Assembly (NCBI GenBank): GCA_009692555.1
Contig: SHYY01000034.1
Coordinates: 1 to 39,145 of the forward strand
Length of the DNA stretch: 39,145 nt
Source of the DNA: Myxococcales bacterium
GTDB lineage: Bacteria; Myxococcota_A; Polyangia; Palsa-1104; SHYY01
Reading direction: 5' to 3'
Shown: positions 1 through 10,368 of the stretch, piece by piece
Position numbering within the stretch: position 1 is the first letter of the stretch
Layout of the letters: each line of letters begins with the position of its first letter
Notes under the pieces: generated by a model
What the model saw: the letters and a program-made list of their open reading frames with translations, nothing else
The model's database searches: none
Told to the model about the DNA's origin: nothing
Translations under genes and position numbers: made by a program

Positions 1-113
1 GACGGCTTCGCGCTTCGCCCGGCGTGCGGCTCCGGAATCGCCTGATCCCCCCCTGCGATACCCGCGGCAGCGACGAGGAACGTGGCCACGACCGAGCTCA
101 TGAAGCGCTTCAT
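1..113 (-). CDS. Small secreted protein, paralogue D (cut by window edge)
   Basis: Only the first 37 codons lie in the window. The product begins MKRFMSSVVATFLVAAAG, a signal peptide, followed by DQAIPEPHAGRSAKP. This closely matches the start of the paralogue ending at 571 (FLVAAAGVAGADQAVPDPHAGRSAKP), and the DNA of 1-90 and roughly 1031-1120 is visibly similar, so the duplication looks recent. The start codon ATG (111-113) overlaps the stop of the upstream gene as ATGA, which decides the start and implies translational coupling. It is the last visible member of the prkA-yhbH operon. Function is unknown; export to the periplasm or beyond is inferred from the signal peptide. Confidence 0.6.
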   Translation of the reverse strand, partial: MKRFMSSVVATFLVAAAGIAGGDQAIPEPHAGRSAKP

Positions 114-574
114 TTCGTCTCCATCGCGAGGCAGTCGTCGACGGCGCGCTGGAAGAGGGCCTGATAGGTGGCGAGGGTCTCTTGCGGCGCGGCGTGAGCC
201 ATTACCCAGCCGCGCCGGGCGTTGCGCTCGCGCACCCGGTAGAGGCCGAGGCTGTCGGTGTCGATGAGCGTCCGCCAGCCGAGCAGTCCGGTGGACTCCC
301 CCGGCGACAAGGAGCGCGCGCCCGCCATGAAGTCGCCTTGGCCGAGCGGGATGTGGATGCGCACCTCGACCTGCGCGCCGTAGTCGATCGTTCCGACGGT
401 GCCACGCTGGAAGATCGGGTCGCCCTTCGCCGCCTCGGCGCGCCCCTGCTCCAGCCGCGCCGTGCAGCCCTTCACGAACGCCGTCTGCGCCGATGGAGCC
501 GCCTTCGTCGGTACGCTCGCGTCGGCGAACACCGTCGCCGCGACGAGGGAGAGGCAGGCGGCGAGGCGGTTCAT
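110..574 (-). CDS. Small secreted protein, paralogue C
   Basis: A 154-residue protein with an N-terminal signal peptide (MNRLAACLSLVAATVFADA). I do not recognise a named family. It shares a layout with its two upstream neighbours: one Cys early in the mature chain followed by a helix rich in Arg, Glu and Ala (CTARLEQGRAEAAKGDPIF), a beta-rich centre, and a C-terminal helix ending ...FQRAVDDCLAMETK. The two conserved Cys residues could form a disulfide. The ATG at 572-574 overlaps the upstream stop (ATGA), so the longer open frame to 733 is not needed. Exported protein is inferred; role unknown. Confidence 0.65.
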   Translation of the reverse strand: MNRLAACLSLVAATVFADASVPTKAAPSAQTAFVKGCTARLEQGRAEAAKGDPIFQRGTVGTIDYGAQVEVRIHIPLGQGDFMAGARSLSPGESTGLLGWRTLIDTDSLGLYRVRERNARRGWVMAHAAPQETLATYQALFQRAVDDCLAMETK

Positions 575-1131
575 GGGCACAGTCCGCGGGGATTGGGACA
601 GGGCGCCGTCGCGCCCAGGCGCAGGCAGTCGTCGATGGCGCGCTTGAACGTTGTCGTGAAGAGGGGGAGCGTTTTGCCAGGTGCCTGGTCGGCGTAGAGG
701 GTGCCGAGGAGGCCGTGGTAGAGCCGCGACCACGCCAGCTGCGATGGGTGCATCGGCGGGAGGGAGGGGGGATCAGGACTCCTGTTGTCATCCTTCCAGG
801 CGTGGCTGCCCTGCAGGTAGTCGGTGTACGCGACGCTCACGACGTACTGCGGGCCGGAGAAGGTACTGAGCGTGAGCCGGACCGCGTCGGTGGTGCTGCG
901 CGCGGTCGGGTCGCCCGGAACGGACACCTCGTTGGCCACGACCTCGACGGAGGCGCCTTTGAACAGCGGCTCCTTCTGCGCGAACTCGTCGCGCGCGCGC
1001 TCGAGCCGCGCCGCGCACTGGCCGCTCCACGAGGGTTTCGCGCTTCGCCCGGCGTGCGGATCGGGCACGGCCTGATCGGCCCCTGCGACACCCGCCGCAG
1101 CGACGAGGAATGTGGCCAGGGCGGCGGTCAT
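571..1131 (-). CDS. Small secreted protein, paralogue B, with REP insertion at its 5' end
   Basis: A 186-residue protein from ATG 1131: signal peptide MTAALATFLVAAAGVAGA, then DQAVPDPHAGRSAKP, an early Cys (QCAARLERARDEF) and a late DDCL motif, as in its paralogues. The start is ambiguous. An in-frame ATG at 1302 overlaps the upstream gene's stop (ATGA) and would be the ancestral coupled start, beginning MNRF like paralogue D's MKRF. Between the two ATGs lies a palindromic element (1164-1274) in open frame, which would place about 57 charged, Pro-rich residues before the signal sequence. I list the shorter form because only it gives a normal signal peptide; the long form is 571-1302. Function unknown. 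Confidence 0.6.
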   Translation of the reverse strand: MTAALATFLVAAAGVAGADQAVPDPHAGRSAKPSWSGQCAARLERARDEFAQKEPLFKGASVEVVANEVSVPGDPTARSTTDAVRLTLSTFSGPQYVVSVAYTDYLQGSHAWKDDNRSPDPPSLPPMHPSQLAWSRLYHGLLGTLYADQAPGKTLPLFTTTFKRAIDDCLRLGATAPCPNPRGLCP

Positions 1132-1163
1132 GAAGCGTGCGATCTTGGCGGATCCTCCACAAT

Positions 1164-1274
1164 CCGTTCGCCCTGAGCGAAGGCGCGGCTTGGGGCGCCG
1201 GAGTCGAAGGATGGGATCGGCAAGATCGCGTCCTTCGACTCGGGCCCGAAGCGAGCCCGGCTCAGGACGAACGG
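1164..1274. repeat. REP/BIME-like palindromic element inserted in a gene
   Basis: Two arms face each other: the left runs ccgttcgccctgagc...gtcgaagga and the right runs tccttcgact...ctcaggacgaacgg. The outer ends (ccgttcgccctgag / ctcaggacgaacgg) and inner ends (gagtcgaagga / tccttcgact) are inverted copies. The core motif, GTTCG-CCTGAGC near GTCGAAGG, is the familiar REP palindrome type of many proteobacteria. The element is 111 bp (37 codons) with no in-frame stop on the minus strand, so it reads through within paralogue B. The paralogous gene starting at 113 lacks it. Confidence 0.7.
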
Positions 1275-1298
1275 GTGGGAGGGGGCTGGTGAAGCGGT

Positions 1299-1826
1299 TC
1301 ATTTCGTCCTTTTCATCGCGAGGCAGTCGTCGGCGGCGCGCTGGAAGATCGGGAGCACGCGCCGAGATCCGCGGGGCGCCTGCTCGTTGGCGCCGATGTA
1401 TCCGATCCGGCCATTCCACTGCCGCTGCAGGAGGGTGTAGGCGGGCGACACTCCCGCGAGCCCAGAACGCACCCACCGCGGGGTATCCTGCGCCGGTATC
1501 CAGCGGTGGGTGCTGCCGCCAGGGTTCGGCTGCACGCCCGCAATGAACACGATCACCCACCGGTCCTCGCTCTCGATGTACGCCTCGAGCCTCAGCTCCA
1601 TGGCGCCGGAGGGGTAGGGCGGCCGCGGCCGCGCGACGAGCTCCACGTTGGCCTGGGCGAACGAGGGCACCTTCCGTGCGGCCACGCTTCGTGCCTTCTT
1701 CAGAAGCTCGCGACACTTCCCTTGCCACTCCGCGTCGCCCGATGTCGCGTGCGAATCGGGGAGCGACTGATCGGCGAACGCGGGCGGGGCCAGCGCGAGG
1801 AGAGCCAGCACAGCGACGGGCCGCAC
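1299..1826 (-). CDS. Small secreted protein, paralogue A
   Basis: A 175-residue protein starting at GTG (1824-1826), 1 nt after the yhbH stop codon. Signal peptide: [18 protein letters not shown], then [16 protein letters not shown]. It has the family pattern: early Cys in a basic helix ([20 protein letters not shown]), a beta-rich centre, and a C-terminal helix [16 protein letters not shown] almost identical to paralogue C. Its stop overlaps the next ATG (ATGA). Position directly behind yhbH suggests it is made under the same stress or starvation conditions as PrkA. No family name recognised; exported location inferred. Confidence 0.7.
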   Translation of the reverse strand: MRPVAVLALLALAPPAFADQSLPDSHATSGDAEWQGKCRELLKKARSVAARKVPSFAQANVELVARPRPPYPSGAMELRLEAYIESEDRWVIVFIAGVQPNPGGSTHRWIPAQDTPRWVRSGLAGVSPAYTLLQRQWNGRIGYIGANEQAPRGSRRVLPIFQRAADDCLAMKRTK

Positions 1827-1827
1827 G

Positions 1828-2934
<1,107 letters not shown>

Positions 2935-2935
2935 G

Positions 2936-3154
2936 TCAGAACGCCACCTCGCTCATGTGCCCCGTCGCTGGATCCACGAAGCCGAGGCGGCGGCCATCGC
3001 GCTTCGCCGCCATCGCCAGATCGAGCAGCCCGAGCGCCCGCATCACCACCGCGCCCCCATCGTCGGTGCCGAGGGCCTCGGCTAGCCGCGCGAGCAGCAG
3101 CGCCGAGGTGCCCGAGATCTTCACCGTCACCGGACCGATGTGCGGGTCGATCAT
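2936..3154 (-). CDS. Small protein between prkA and yhbH
   Basis: A 72-residue soluble protein ([29 protein letters not shown]...GHMSEVAF) without recognised family. Two ATGs compete. The upstream one (3163) sits immediately after GAGGAGG with no spacing, whereas the ATG at 3154 lies about 9 nt after the same ribosome site, so I choose the latter. The gene is sandwiched between prkA and yhbH with a 1-nt gap to yhbH, so it probably belongs to the same stress module. The helical stretch [29 protein letters not shown] suggests a small partner or regulator; that is a guess. Confidence 0.65.
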   Translation of the reverse strand: MIDPHIGPVTVKISGTSALLLARLAEALGTDDGGAVVMRALGLLDLAMAAKRDGRRLGFVDPATGHMSEVAF

Positions 3155-3235
3155 TGAGGGCATCCTCCTCGGCGTAGCCTCGTCGGTGCGCCTCGTCTCG
3201 CCTCCGGCTCGGCTCGCCTCATTGAAAACCTCCCG

Positions 3236-5305
<2,070 letters not shown>

Positions 5306-5372
5306 CGCGATTCTCCTCGGGTGGGTGCTTCGAAGACTGTACCACGGAGGCCCCGCGGCAACATGTTTTGGG

Positions 5373-5387
5373 GCCGCTGTCAGCGGC
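5373..5387. promoter_or_regulatory. 15-bp palindrome in the prkA divergent promoter region
   Basis: GCCGCTG-T-CAGCGGC is a perfect 7-bp inverted repeat around one base. It lies in the 138-bp gap between divergent prkA (start 5305) and the membrane-protein gene (start 5444). Its location fits an operator for either gene. No regulator is identified, and a transcript hairpin is an alternative. Confidence 0.35.
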
Positions 5388-5443
5388 AATACTTGCGCAT
5401 CGCCGGCACGCTCGATGAGACTGCGCGTCTGGAGGAGAACCCA

Positions 5444-5953
5444 ATGGATGGAGATCGGGAGGCTGGGGTTCGGTTCGCGGTGCGCTTTTGCGGGATCGCG
5501 CTGGGGCTCGGCGCCCTGCTGGCGCTCGCCGGCTGGTACCTCCGGCCGGTGGTGATCGACAAGAGCTTCGAGGTCGCACAGGTGATCGGGATCGGTGACG
5601 CGGCGGGGGTCCGGGTGCTCTCGTTCCGGATGCTCGTGTTCGGGTTGTTCATCCGGATCGCGGGCCTGGTGGCCTTGGGGACGCTCTTTGGCGACCCGGG
5701 TGCGCGGGCGGTGGCCCTCCCGGCCGTGACGATCTGCGTCGCGTTGCTGGGATGGGGGATCCACCGCGGCGGCGTCGCGCCGGCCTGGAGCGGCTGGGCG
5801 GTGGGGTTCGTCGGCTTCGTCGCGATGATGGCCATCTTCTTCGCGCCGGGGAGCCACACGGTGCAGGTGGCGGCATTCACGGCGCTGGCCGCCGGTCATG
5901 CGCTGCTCGGGGGCGCGGTGCTGGCCATCCGGGCGGTCACCCGGGGCACGTGA
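5444..5953 (+). CDS. Four-helix integral membrane protein of unknown function
   Basis: A 169-residue protein with about four to five hydrophobic segments: roughly 11-31 ([22 protein letters not shown]), 63-82, 86-103, 112-132 and 137-160. The start ATG 5444 follows GGAGGAG at 5431-5437, a strong ribosome site. It overlaps the next gene by GTGA, so it is translationally coupled to the sterol-desaturase-like hydroxylase, and a joint role at the inner membrane is likely. I do not recognise a family. It is transcribed divergently from prkA. Confidence 0.75.
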   Translation: MDGDREAGVRFAVRFCGIALGLGALLALAGWYLRPVVIDKSFEVAQVIGIGDAAGVRVLSFRMLVFGLFIRIAGLVALGTLFGDPGARAVALPAVTICVALLGWGIHRGGVAPAWSGWAVGFVGFVAMMAIFFAPGSHTVQVAAFTALAAGHALLGGAVLAIRAVTRGT

Positions 5954-6762
5954 GGGTGTTCTCGTTTCTGTGGGATGTTCGCGGCTACTTCTTCTGGCTC
6001 CTGGTGGTGTCGGCGCTGTGCTTGGTGCTCGAGCGCATCTGGCCGTGGCGGCGAGACCAGAAGGTGCTCCGGCCGCAGCTGGCGCAGGACGTGGTCTGGC
6101 TGGTGTGGAACGGCCACTTCGCGGGGATGGCCGTCGCTTGGGGGGCGGACTGGCTTCTCGGTCGCGTGTACGGCGGACTCCACGTTCCATCGCCCGAGTC
6201 GCTGCGGCTCCTTTCAGCCACTCCGCCGGGGGTGCAATTCGTCCTTTTTTTCGTGTTCAAGGATTTCATGGACTGGTGTGGTCACAATGTCCTGCACCGG
6301 GTGGGCTGGCTGTGGGAGTTCCACAAGGTGCATCACAGCATCGTGGAGCTGGACTGGATCGGGAACTTCCGCTTCCACTGGTTCGAGGTGGTCTTCTACA
6401 AGAGCCTCACCTACCTGCCGCTGGTGGCGCTGGGCGTCGATCGAAGGGTCATTCTGTGGATTGCGGTGTTGTCCACGTTGATCGGACATCTCAATCACGC
6501 CAACCTGCGGGCCGACTGGGGGCCGCTCCGCTGGATCTTCAATTCGCCGCGAATGCACGCATGGCACCACGACGCCATTCCGCGCGGCGGACACGGCAAG
6601 AACTTCGCGATCATCTTCAGCGCCTGGGACTGGATTTTCGGAACCGCTTTTCTACCGGGGGCGCCCGACCAGCCCGAGCAGCTCGGGTTCGCGGGGATCG
6701 AGCATTTTCCGAGGGGGTTCCTGTCCCGGATGGCCTATCCGCTGACGAGGCGCTCGCGCTGA
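5950..6762 (+). CDS. Sterol desaturase / fatty acid hydroxylase superfamily protein
   Basis: A 270-residue membrane di-iron enzyme. The histidine clusters that bind iron in this superfamily are present in order: HNVLH (HxxxH), HKVHH (HxxHH), HLNH, and HAWHH (HxxHH), separated by hydrophobic segments. Members hydroxylate or desaturate sterols, fatty acids or other lipids in the membrane. The GTG start at 5950 overlaps the upstream stop (GTGA), giving [18 protein letters not shown] as the first membrane segment; the longer open frame runs into the upstream gene. Its end is 1 nt from the end of the convergent gene at 6764. The substrate cannot be told from sequence alone. Confidence 0.9.
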   Translation: MRVFSFLWDVRGYFFWLLVVSALCLVLERIWPWRRDQKVLRPQLAQDVVWLVWNGHFAGMAVAWGADWLLGRVYGGLHVPSPESLRLLSATPPGVQFVLFFVFKDFMDWCGHNVLHRVGWLWEFHKVHHSIVELDWIGNFRFHWFEVVFYKSLTYLPLVALGVDRRVILWIAVLSTLIGHLNHANLRADWGPLRWIFNSPRMHAWHHDAIPRGGHGKNFAIIFSAWDWIFGTAFLPGAPDQPEQLGFAGIEHFPRGFLSRMAYPLTRRSR

Positions 6763-6763
6763 T

Positions 6764-7402
6764 CTACTGCGCGATCGTGCCGGGCGGCGGGGCGACCGGG
6801 CTCGGTAGGCGCGGCTGCTGCGAGGCGGTGAGGATCGCGGCCTTGGCGTCGGGGTGGACGCCCTGGAGGGTGATCACGCGGTCGTCGATGGTGCGCGGGC
6901 GGAGGGTCGCCTTGCGGTGGAGGAGGAAGCCGGAGAGGAAGGGCGAGACCAGCGCGCTCACCATCGTCAGGAGGCCGAGGATCGGCAGCTCCGAGGCGAA
7001 GAAGACGATGCAGGTGATCAGCCCGACGATCAGCCAGGCGATGGTCAGGCCCTGGACGAGGTTGGCCTTGCGCCAGCGCCGGGCGCAGTCGTGGCAGAGC
7101 GGGAGCCAGAGGCGCCCCTGCTTGCGCAGCACCGTCGAGACGACCGCCATGACGAGGAGGTTGACGAGGAGCAGCGCGTAGATCCACGGCGGGAACCAGC
7201 TGAAGTTCTGGTTGCGGCGCTCGATGCCGTCGGTGCGGCCGCACTTCACGCACACCTCGGGCAGCGGGGCGCCCTTCTCCACCATCAGATCTTCGCCGCT
7301 GCTTGCCGCCCAGAAGGCGCCAGGCTGCTGCGGGCCCGCCGGCAGGGCCATGAAGCCGCCGCCGGGGGCATTCCTCGGGAAGACCACGGGCTGGTCGCTC
7401 AT
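6764..7402 (-). CDS. Membrane protein with two Cys pairs
   Basis: A 212-residue protein. The N-terminus is soluble and contains CVKCG, the start of a zinc-ribbon-like knuckle. Hydrophobic segments follow (WIYALLLVNLLVMAVVSTVL), then a second Cys pair CHDCARRW and two more membrane segments (about 112-133 and 138-160). The C-terminal tail is soluble and Pro-rich. The two CxxC pairs flanking a hydrophobic hairpin could bind zinc on the cytoplasmic face. It lies 36 nt downstream of mltG and probably ends the ruvX-mltG transcript. No function recognised. Confidence 0.75.
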   Translation of the reverse strand: MSDQPVVFPRNAPGGGFMALPAGPQQPGAFWAASSGEDLMVEKGAPLPEVCVKCGRTDGIERRNQNFSWFPPWIYALLLVNLLVMAVVSTVLRKQGRLWLPLCHDCARRWRKANLVQGLTIAWLIVGLITCIVFFASELPILGLLTMVSALVSPFLSGFLLHRKATLRPRTIDDRVITLQGVHPDAKAAILTASQQPRLPSPVAPPPGTIAQ

Positions 7403-7438
7403 GAGCGTTCTCCTCGTTCGTTCAGCGACGGCATTCTC

Positions 7439-8539
7439 TCACGTGCCGCCGTGGCCGCGGATGTACTTGTCGACGGCGGCCTCGTGCTCGGCGACGCTCT
7501 TCGAGAAGTAGTGCGTGCCGTCGTTCTTGGCCACGAAATACAGGTAGGGCGTGGTCTCGGGCTGCATCACCGCCAGCAGCGCAGCGCGCCCGGGGTTGCA
7601 GATCGGGCCGGGCGGGAGGCCCTCGTGGGTGTAGGTGTTGTAGGGGTTGTCCTTGTCGTCGAGGTGGATGCGGCGGATGCGCCCCTCGTACTTCTGGCAG
7701 GCGGCCGATTTCACGACCGGGACGGTGCATCCGTAGGTGATCGTCGGGTCGGTCTGGAGGAGGTGCGGCTTGAAGGTGGCGAGGCGGAGGCGGTTCAGGA
7801 ACACCCCGGCGATGCGCGGTCGCTCCGACGGTTCTGCGGTCTCCTCCTCGACCAGCGAGGCCATCAGGACGATCTGGTGGTCGTCGAACTTGTGGCTTTT
7901 TTGCAGTGCAGCAACGCCGGCTTTGTGCGACTCGCGGAGCTCGGCGAACACCTCCTTGCCGTGCTTGACCAGGCGGGCGATCACCTTCGGCGCGGGCGTG
8001 GCGGGTCGGAAGAGGTAGCGGTCGGGGTAGAGGTAGCCTTCGAAGGTTTCGCCCGGCACGCCGAGCTGCCGCATCAGGGCGGCGTCGCGCGCGGCGCGCT
8101 CGAACTCGGCGCGCGGGCAGACTCCGCCCTCCTCGAGGAGCGCGGCGATCTCGATCAGGTTGCGGCCCTCGGGGAGCGTGACGGCGACCTCCTCCTCGGG
8201 GACGCCGGCGACCAGGGCGTCGAGGATCTGCGAGGGGGACATCGACGGGCCGAAGGTGTACTGCCCGGGGCGGACCTTCTGCGCGTCGCCGCGCTCGGTG
8301 GCGTAGAAGCGGAACCAGCTCGGGCGATCGATCACCCCGCGCTCGGCGAGGGCGCGGCCGATCGCGCTCGCGGTCATGCCGCGGGTCACCACGATCTTCA
8401 CCTTGTGCGCATCGGCGGGACGGAGCGCGCGCTTCGGGTAGCGGAGCGCCGAGAAGGCGACTATGGCCGCTCCGCAGAGCAGGGCGAGCATGGTGGCACC
8501 GACGATGAATCCGGCGCGGCGCTGGTCTCTAGGCGCCAC
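7439..8539 (-). CDS. mltG: Endolytic murein transglycosylase MltG (YceG)
   Basis: A 366-residue inner-membrane-anchored lytic transglycosylase that cleaves nascent peptidoglycan strands. A single N-terminal membrane segment (about 10-32) is followed by a LysM-like region and the YceG catalytic domain. The family motif FEGYLYPDRY is at 167-176 and the catalytic Glu corresponds to E231 in LMASLVEEETA. The segment RIAGVFLNRL and the C-terminal GLPPGPICNPG also match the family. The start is GTG 8539, immediately abutting the ruvX stop (TGAGTG). Pairing of ruvX (yqgF) and mltG (yceG) is common in bacteria. Confidence 0.95.
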   Translation of the reverse strand: MAPRDQRRAGFIVGATMLALLCGAAIVAFSALRYPKRALRPADAHKVKIVVTRGMTASAIGRALAERGVIDRPSWFRFYATERGDAQKVRPGQYTFGPSMSPSQILDALVAGVPEEEVAVTLPEGRNLIEIAALLEEGGVCPRAEFERAARDAALMRQLGVPGETFEGYLYPDRYLFRPATPAPKVIARLVKHGKEVFAELRESHKAGVAALQKSHKFDDHQIVLMASLVEEETAEPSERPRIAGVFLNRLRLATFKPHLLQTDPTITYGCTVPVVKSAACQKYEGRIRRIHLDDKDNPYNTYTHEGLPPGPICNPGRAALLAVMQPETTPYLYFVAKNDGTHYFSKSVAEHEAAVDKYIRGHGGT

Positions 8540-8953
8540 TCAACCGCACTCGTGGGCCAGCCAGCGGTTGAGGATCACCACCGCGGCGGCGCGATCGATC
8601 ACCTGGCGGCGCTTGTGCCTGGAGAGGTCGGCCGCGATCAGCGTCTCCTCGGCCTCCACCGTCGAGAAGCGCTCGTCGCACTCGTCGATCGCCACGCCGG
8701 CAGCGGCGAGGGCGTCGATGAACACCCGCACTCGGGCGGCGCGATGGCCGAAGGTGCCATCGCCCTCGAGGGGCAGGCCGACCACCGCGCGCTCGGCGGC
8801 GTACTTCGCGATCAGCGCGGTCACCTGCACCACGTCCTTCGCTGTGCCGCGCCGCGCCAGCGTCGTCACCGGGTGCGCCGCCATCCCCAGCTCATCGGTG
8901 ACCGCGACTCCGATCGTCTTCGATCCGACATCGAGCCCGAGGACGCGTGCCAT
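8540..8953 (-). CDS. ruvX: Putative pre-16S rRNA nuclease / Holliday junction resolvase RuvX (YqgF)
   Basis: A 137-residue RNase H-fold protein. The opening MARVLGLDVGSKTIGVAV is the canonical YqgF start with the first acidic residue (D8). Later motifs VVGLPLEGDGTFG, DERFSTVEAEETL and DRAAAVVILNRWL follow the family. I start at ATG 8953 because it gives the family's usual N-terminus; an ATG at 8971 would add MAESRG. In E. coli YqgF functions in pre-16S rRNA 5'-end processing and has been described as a Holliday junction resolvase. It is the first gene of a ruvX-mltG unit with zero gap. Confidence 0.95.
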   Translation of the reverse strand: MARVLGLDVGSKTIGVAVTDELGMAAHPVTTLARRGTAKDVVQVTALIAKYAAERAVVGLPLEGDGTFGHRAARVRVFIDALAAAGVAIDECDERFSTVEAEETLIAADLSRHKRRQVIDRAAAVVILNRWLAHECG

Positions 8954-9004
8954 GCCGCGAGACTCTGCCATCCGCCCGATCCAGGGTCAAGGTGACGGGT
9001 AGGT

Positions 9005-9012
9005 GACGTGAA
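9005..9012 (+). repeat. Target site duplication, left copy
   Basis: GACGTGAA occurs directly before the element's left end and again at 9363-9370 directly after its right end. An exact 8-bp direct repeat at both borders is the footprint of transposition. Confidence 0.75.
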
Positions 9013-9061
9013 GGGTGCTTAACAGCGGAGGGGGCCCTCTTGCTGGCTCTTGCTCGTCACC

Positions 9062-9092
9062 TAGTCGTAGTCGTAGTCGTAGTCGTAGTCGT
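9062..9092 (+). repeat. TAGTCG hexamer array, left arm
   Basis: Five perfect tandem TAGTCG units. It is the inverted counterpart of the CGACTA array at 9295-9326; together they can form a 30-bp stem. It lies just inside the left terminal repeat of the mobile element. Confidence 0.9.
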
Positions 9093-9172
9093 CCCGTCCG
9101 CAGCGACGGCAATCGAACTTCCTCCCGCAACAAATTCCTCCTGCCAACCGACAACCCTGACCACAAACGAGG

Positions 9173-9329
9173 ATGCCCATTCTGGCCTACCAGAAGCTCG
9201 ACGTCACAGGCCATCGAGTTGCTGACCCGCATCCTGGAGATGCTCACGCGCATGTGCCGGAGAGGTGATCCCCCGCGCGAGAGTGCCCCTGAATCGACTA
9301 CGACTACGACTACGACTACGACTACGTGA
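9173..9329 (+). pseudogene. Collapsed four-helix-bundle (S23/IVP-like) protein gene
   Basis: The frame opening at ATG 9173 reads MPILAYQKLDV, the typical beginning of four-helix-bundle proteins of the 23S rRNA intervening-sequence (S23) family. At about 9206 the coding sense jumps one frame and continues as QAIELLTRILEMLTRMCRR, which resembles the C-terminal helix of that family, then a (Thr)n run encoded by the hexamer array, stop at 9327-9329. The middle of a normal protein of about 110-130 residues is missing. The simplest reading is an internal deletion joining N- and C-terminal ends out of frame. The family assignment is from memory of its motifs. Confidence 0.6.
9295..9326 (+). repeat. 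CGACTA hexamer array, right arm
   Basis: Five tandem CGACTA units plus CG, the inverted complement of the array at 9062-9092. It forms the 3' end of the degraded four-helix-bundle reading frame and lies just inside the right terminal repeat. Confidence 0.9.
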
Positions 9330-9362
9330 GCGGAGGGGACCCCCTTCTCCGTTAAGCACCCC

Positions 9363-9370
9363 GACGTGAA
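9363..9370 (+). repeat. Target site duplication, right copy
   Basis: GACGTGAA, identical to 9005-9012 at the other border of the 350-bp element. Confidence 0.75.
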
Positions 9371-9412
9371 CTGGCGATTGCCAAGAACGCGCCCGCCTGA
9401 GAACCTCCGTCC

Positions 9413-9709
9413 ATGTCGGATGAAAAGAAGCCCCCCGGGGCCCCGCGCATCCAGCTCCAGATCGACGACTCCCTCTCGCACGGCGTCTACGCGAACATCG
9501 TCCTCATCAATCACAGCGAGAACGAGTTCGTCTTCGACTTCGCCTACCTCCCGCCGGCGAACCCGACCGCCCGCGTCCGCTCGCGCGTGATCTCGTCGCC
9601 GCGCCACACCAAGCGGCTGCTTGCTGCATTGCAAAAAAACATCGAGCGGTACGAGGAGCGCTTCGGGGTGATCGAGATCTCGGGCGAGGACGAGCCGACC
9701 GTCCACTGA
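9413..9709 (+). CDS. DUF3467 domain protein
   Basis: A 98-residue protein matching the DUF3467 pattern almost throughout: GVYANIVLINHSENEFVFDFAYLPPANP, then RVRSRVISSPRHTKRLLAALQKNIERYEERFGVIEI. Its biochemical role is not known. It starts 43 nt beyond the right copy of the target duplication, so the mobile element inserted just upstream and may have altered its promoter. The 227-bp gap after it holds nothing I can support beyond a weak 28-codon frame on the minus strand. Confidence 0.85.
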   Translation: MSDEKKPPGAPRIQLQIDDSLSHGVYANIVLINHSENEFVFDFAYLPPANPTARVRSRVISSPRHTKRLLAALQKNIERYEERFGVIEISGEDEPTVH

Positions 9710-9936
9710 GCTGAGCCCGGTCGAGGACCGAGCCTCATCTCGAGCTGGCGAGCGCGAGGAGGAGCAGCGCGAGCGAGAGCAGAAGCGCGGAAGCTTCGAG
9801 CCACAGTCGGCGATGTGTCATGGTGGAGTGGGCGTCAGCAAGCGCTGCGCCACGGGGCAAGTGGTTGATCTGACTTGTCGGTCGGTCGCCCCGGCATGAC
9901 GCTGCTGTCGTACCGTCCCGGAAGGAGTCTTGCGAC

Positions 9937-10368
9937 ATGCCCAAGGCGCGAACGAAGGGAACGTCCGCGGACACCCTGCGCGCGATTGCGCTCGCCTACC
10001 CCGAGGCGCACGAGGACTTTCCGTGGGGCGAGAGCGCGTTCAAGGTGAAGAAGAAGGGGTTCCTCTTCATGAGCACCCTCGGCGACGAGCTCACGCTCTC
10101 GGTCAAGCTGCCCGATTCGGGGCTGCTCGCGCTGCAGTTTCCGTTCGTCCAGCCGACCGGCTACGGCCTCGGCAAGAGCGGCTGGGTGACGGCGCGCTTC
10201 GGGCCCGACGGGGACCTCCCGATCCCGATGCTGCACGACTGGATCGACGAGAGCTATCGGGCGATCGCGCCGACGAAGCGGGTCGCCATGCTCACGCCGC
10301 CCGGGGTGCCCGCGAAGCCGAAGCGGCCGGTCTCGAAGCGCGCTCCCGGACGAGGGAGACCGCAATGA
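9937..10368 (+). CDS. MmcQ/YjbR family protein
   Basis: A 143-residue protein with the YjbR (CyaY-like) fold signature: [27 protein letters not shown] near the N-terminus and GWVTARF plus [17 protein letters not shown] towards the end. The family is often described as DNA-binding, but its role is not firmly established. GGAAGGAGT at 9920-9928 precedes the ATG 9937. The basic, Pro-rich C-terminal tail ([18 protein letters not shown]) lies outside the fold. Its stop overlaps the next ATG (ATGA) of a truncated gene. Confidence 0.85.
   Translation: MPKARTKGTSADTLRAIALAYPEAHEDFPWGESAFKVKKKGFLFMSTLGDELTLSVKLPDSGLLALQFPFVQPTGYGLGKSGWVTARFGPDGDLPIPMLHDWIDESYRAIAPTKRVAMLTPPGVPAKPKRPVSKRAPGRGRPQ

Larger units (their letters stand above)
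9013..9362. mobile_element. 350-bp MITE-like element with four-helix-bundle remnant
   Basis: This element fills most of the stretch between ruvX and the DUF3467 gene. Its ends are terminal inverted repeats: GGGTGCTTAAC at 9013-9023 and GTTAAGCACCC at 9351-9361. The similarity continues inward (GCGGAGGGGGCCC versus the complement of gggacccccttctcc). GACGTGAA flanks both sides. Inside the ends lie inverted hexamer arrays, TAGTCG x5 on the left and CGACTA x5 on the right. The centre holds the collapsed remains of a small four-helix-bundle gene. There is no transposase, so it would have to be moved in trans. The exact right border (9361 or 9362) is uncertain. Confidence 0.8.

Noticed and set aside
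5306..6190. Upstream extension of the prkA frame to 6190
   Set aside because: The extension is Arg/Pro-rich and antisense to two well-supported plus-strand genes; ATG 5305 has a good ribosome site and family-like N-terminus.
9013..9362. Retron, diversity-generating retroelement or CRISPR remnant
   Set aside because: S23-like proteins (Avd) occur in DGRs and the inverted arrays look structured, but there is no reverse transcriptase, no template/variable repeat pair and no spacer-repeat pattern. A non-autonomous transposed element explains ends, duplication and content.
9735..9821. 28-residue hydrophobic minus-strand frame (MTHRRLWLEASALLLSLALLLLALASSR)
   Set aside because: It could be a small membrane protein, but no ribosome site precedes it and the Leu/Ala run is easily produced by GC-rich DNA.
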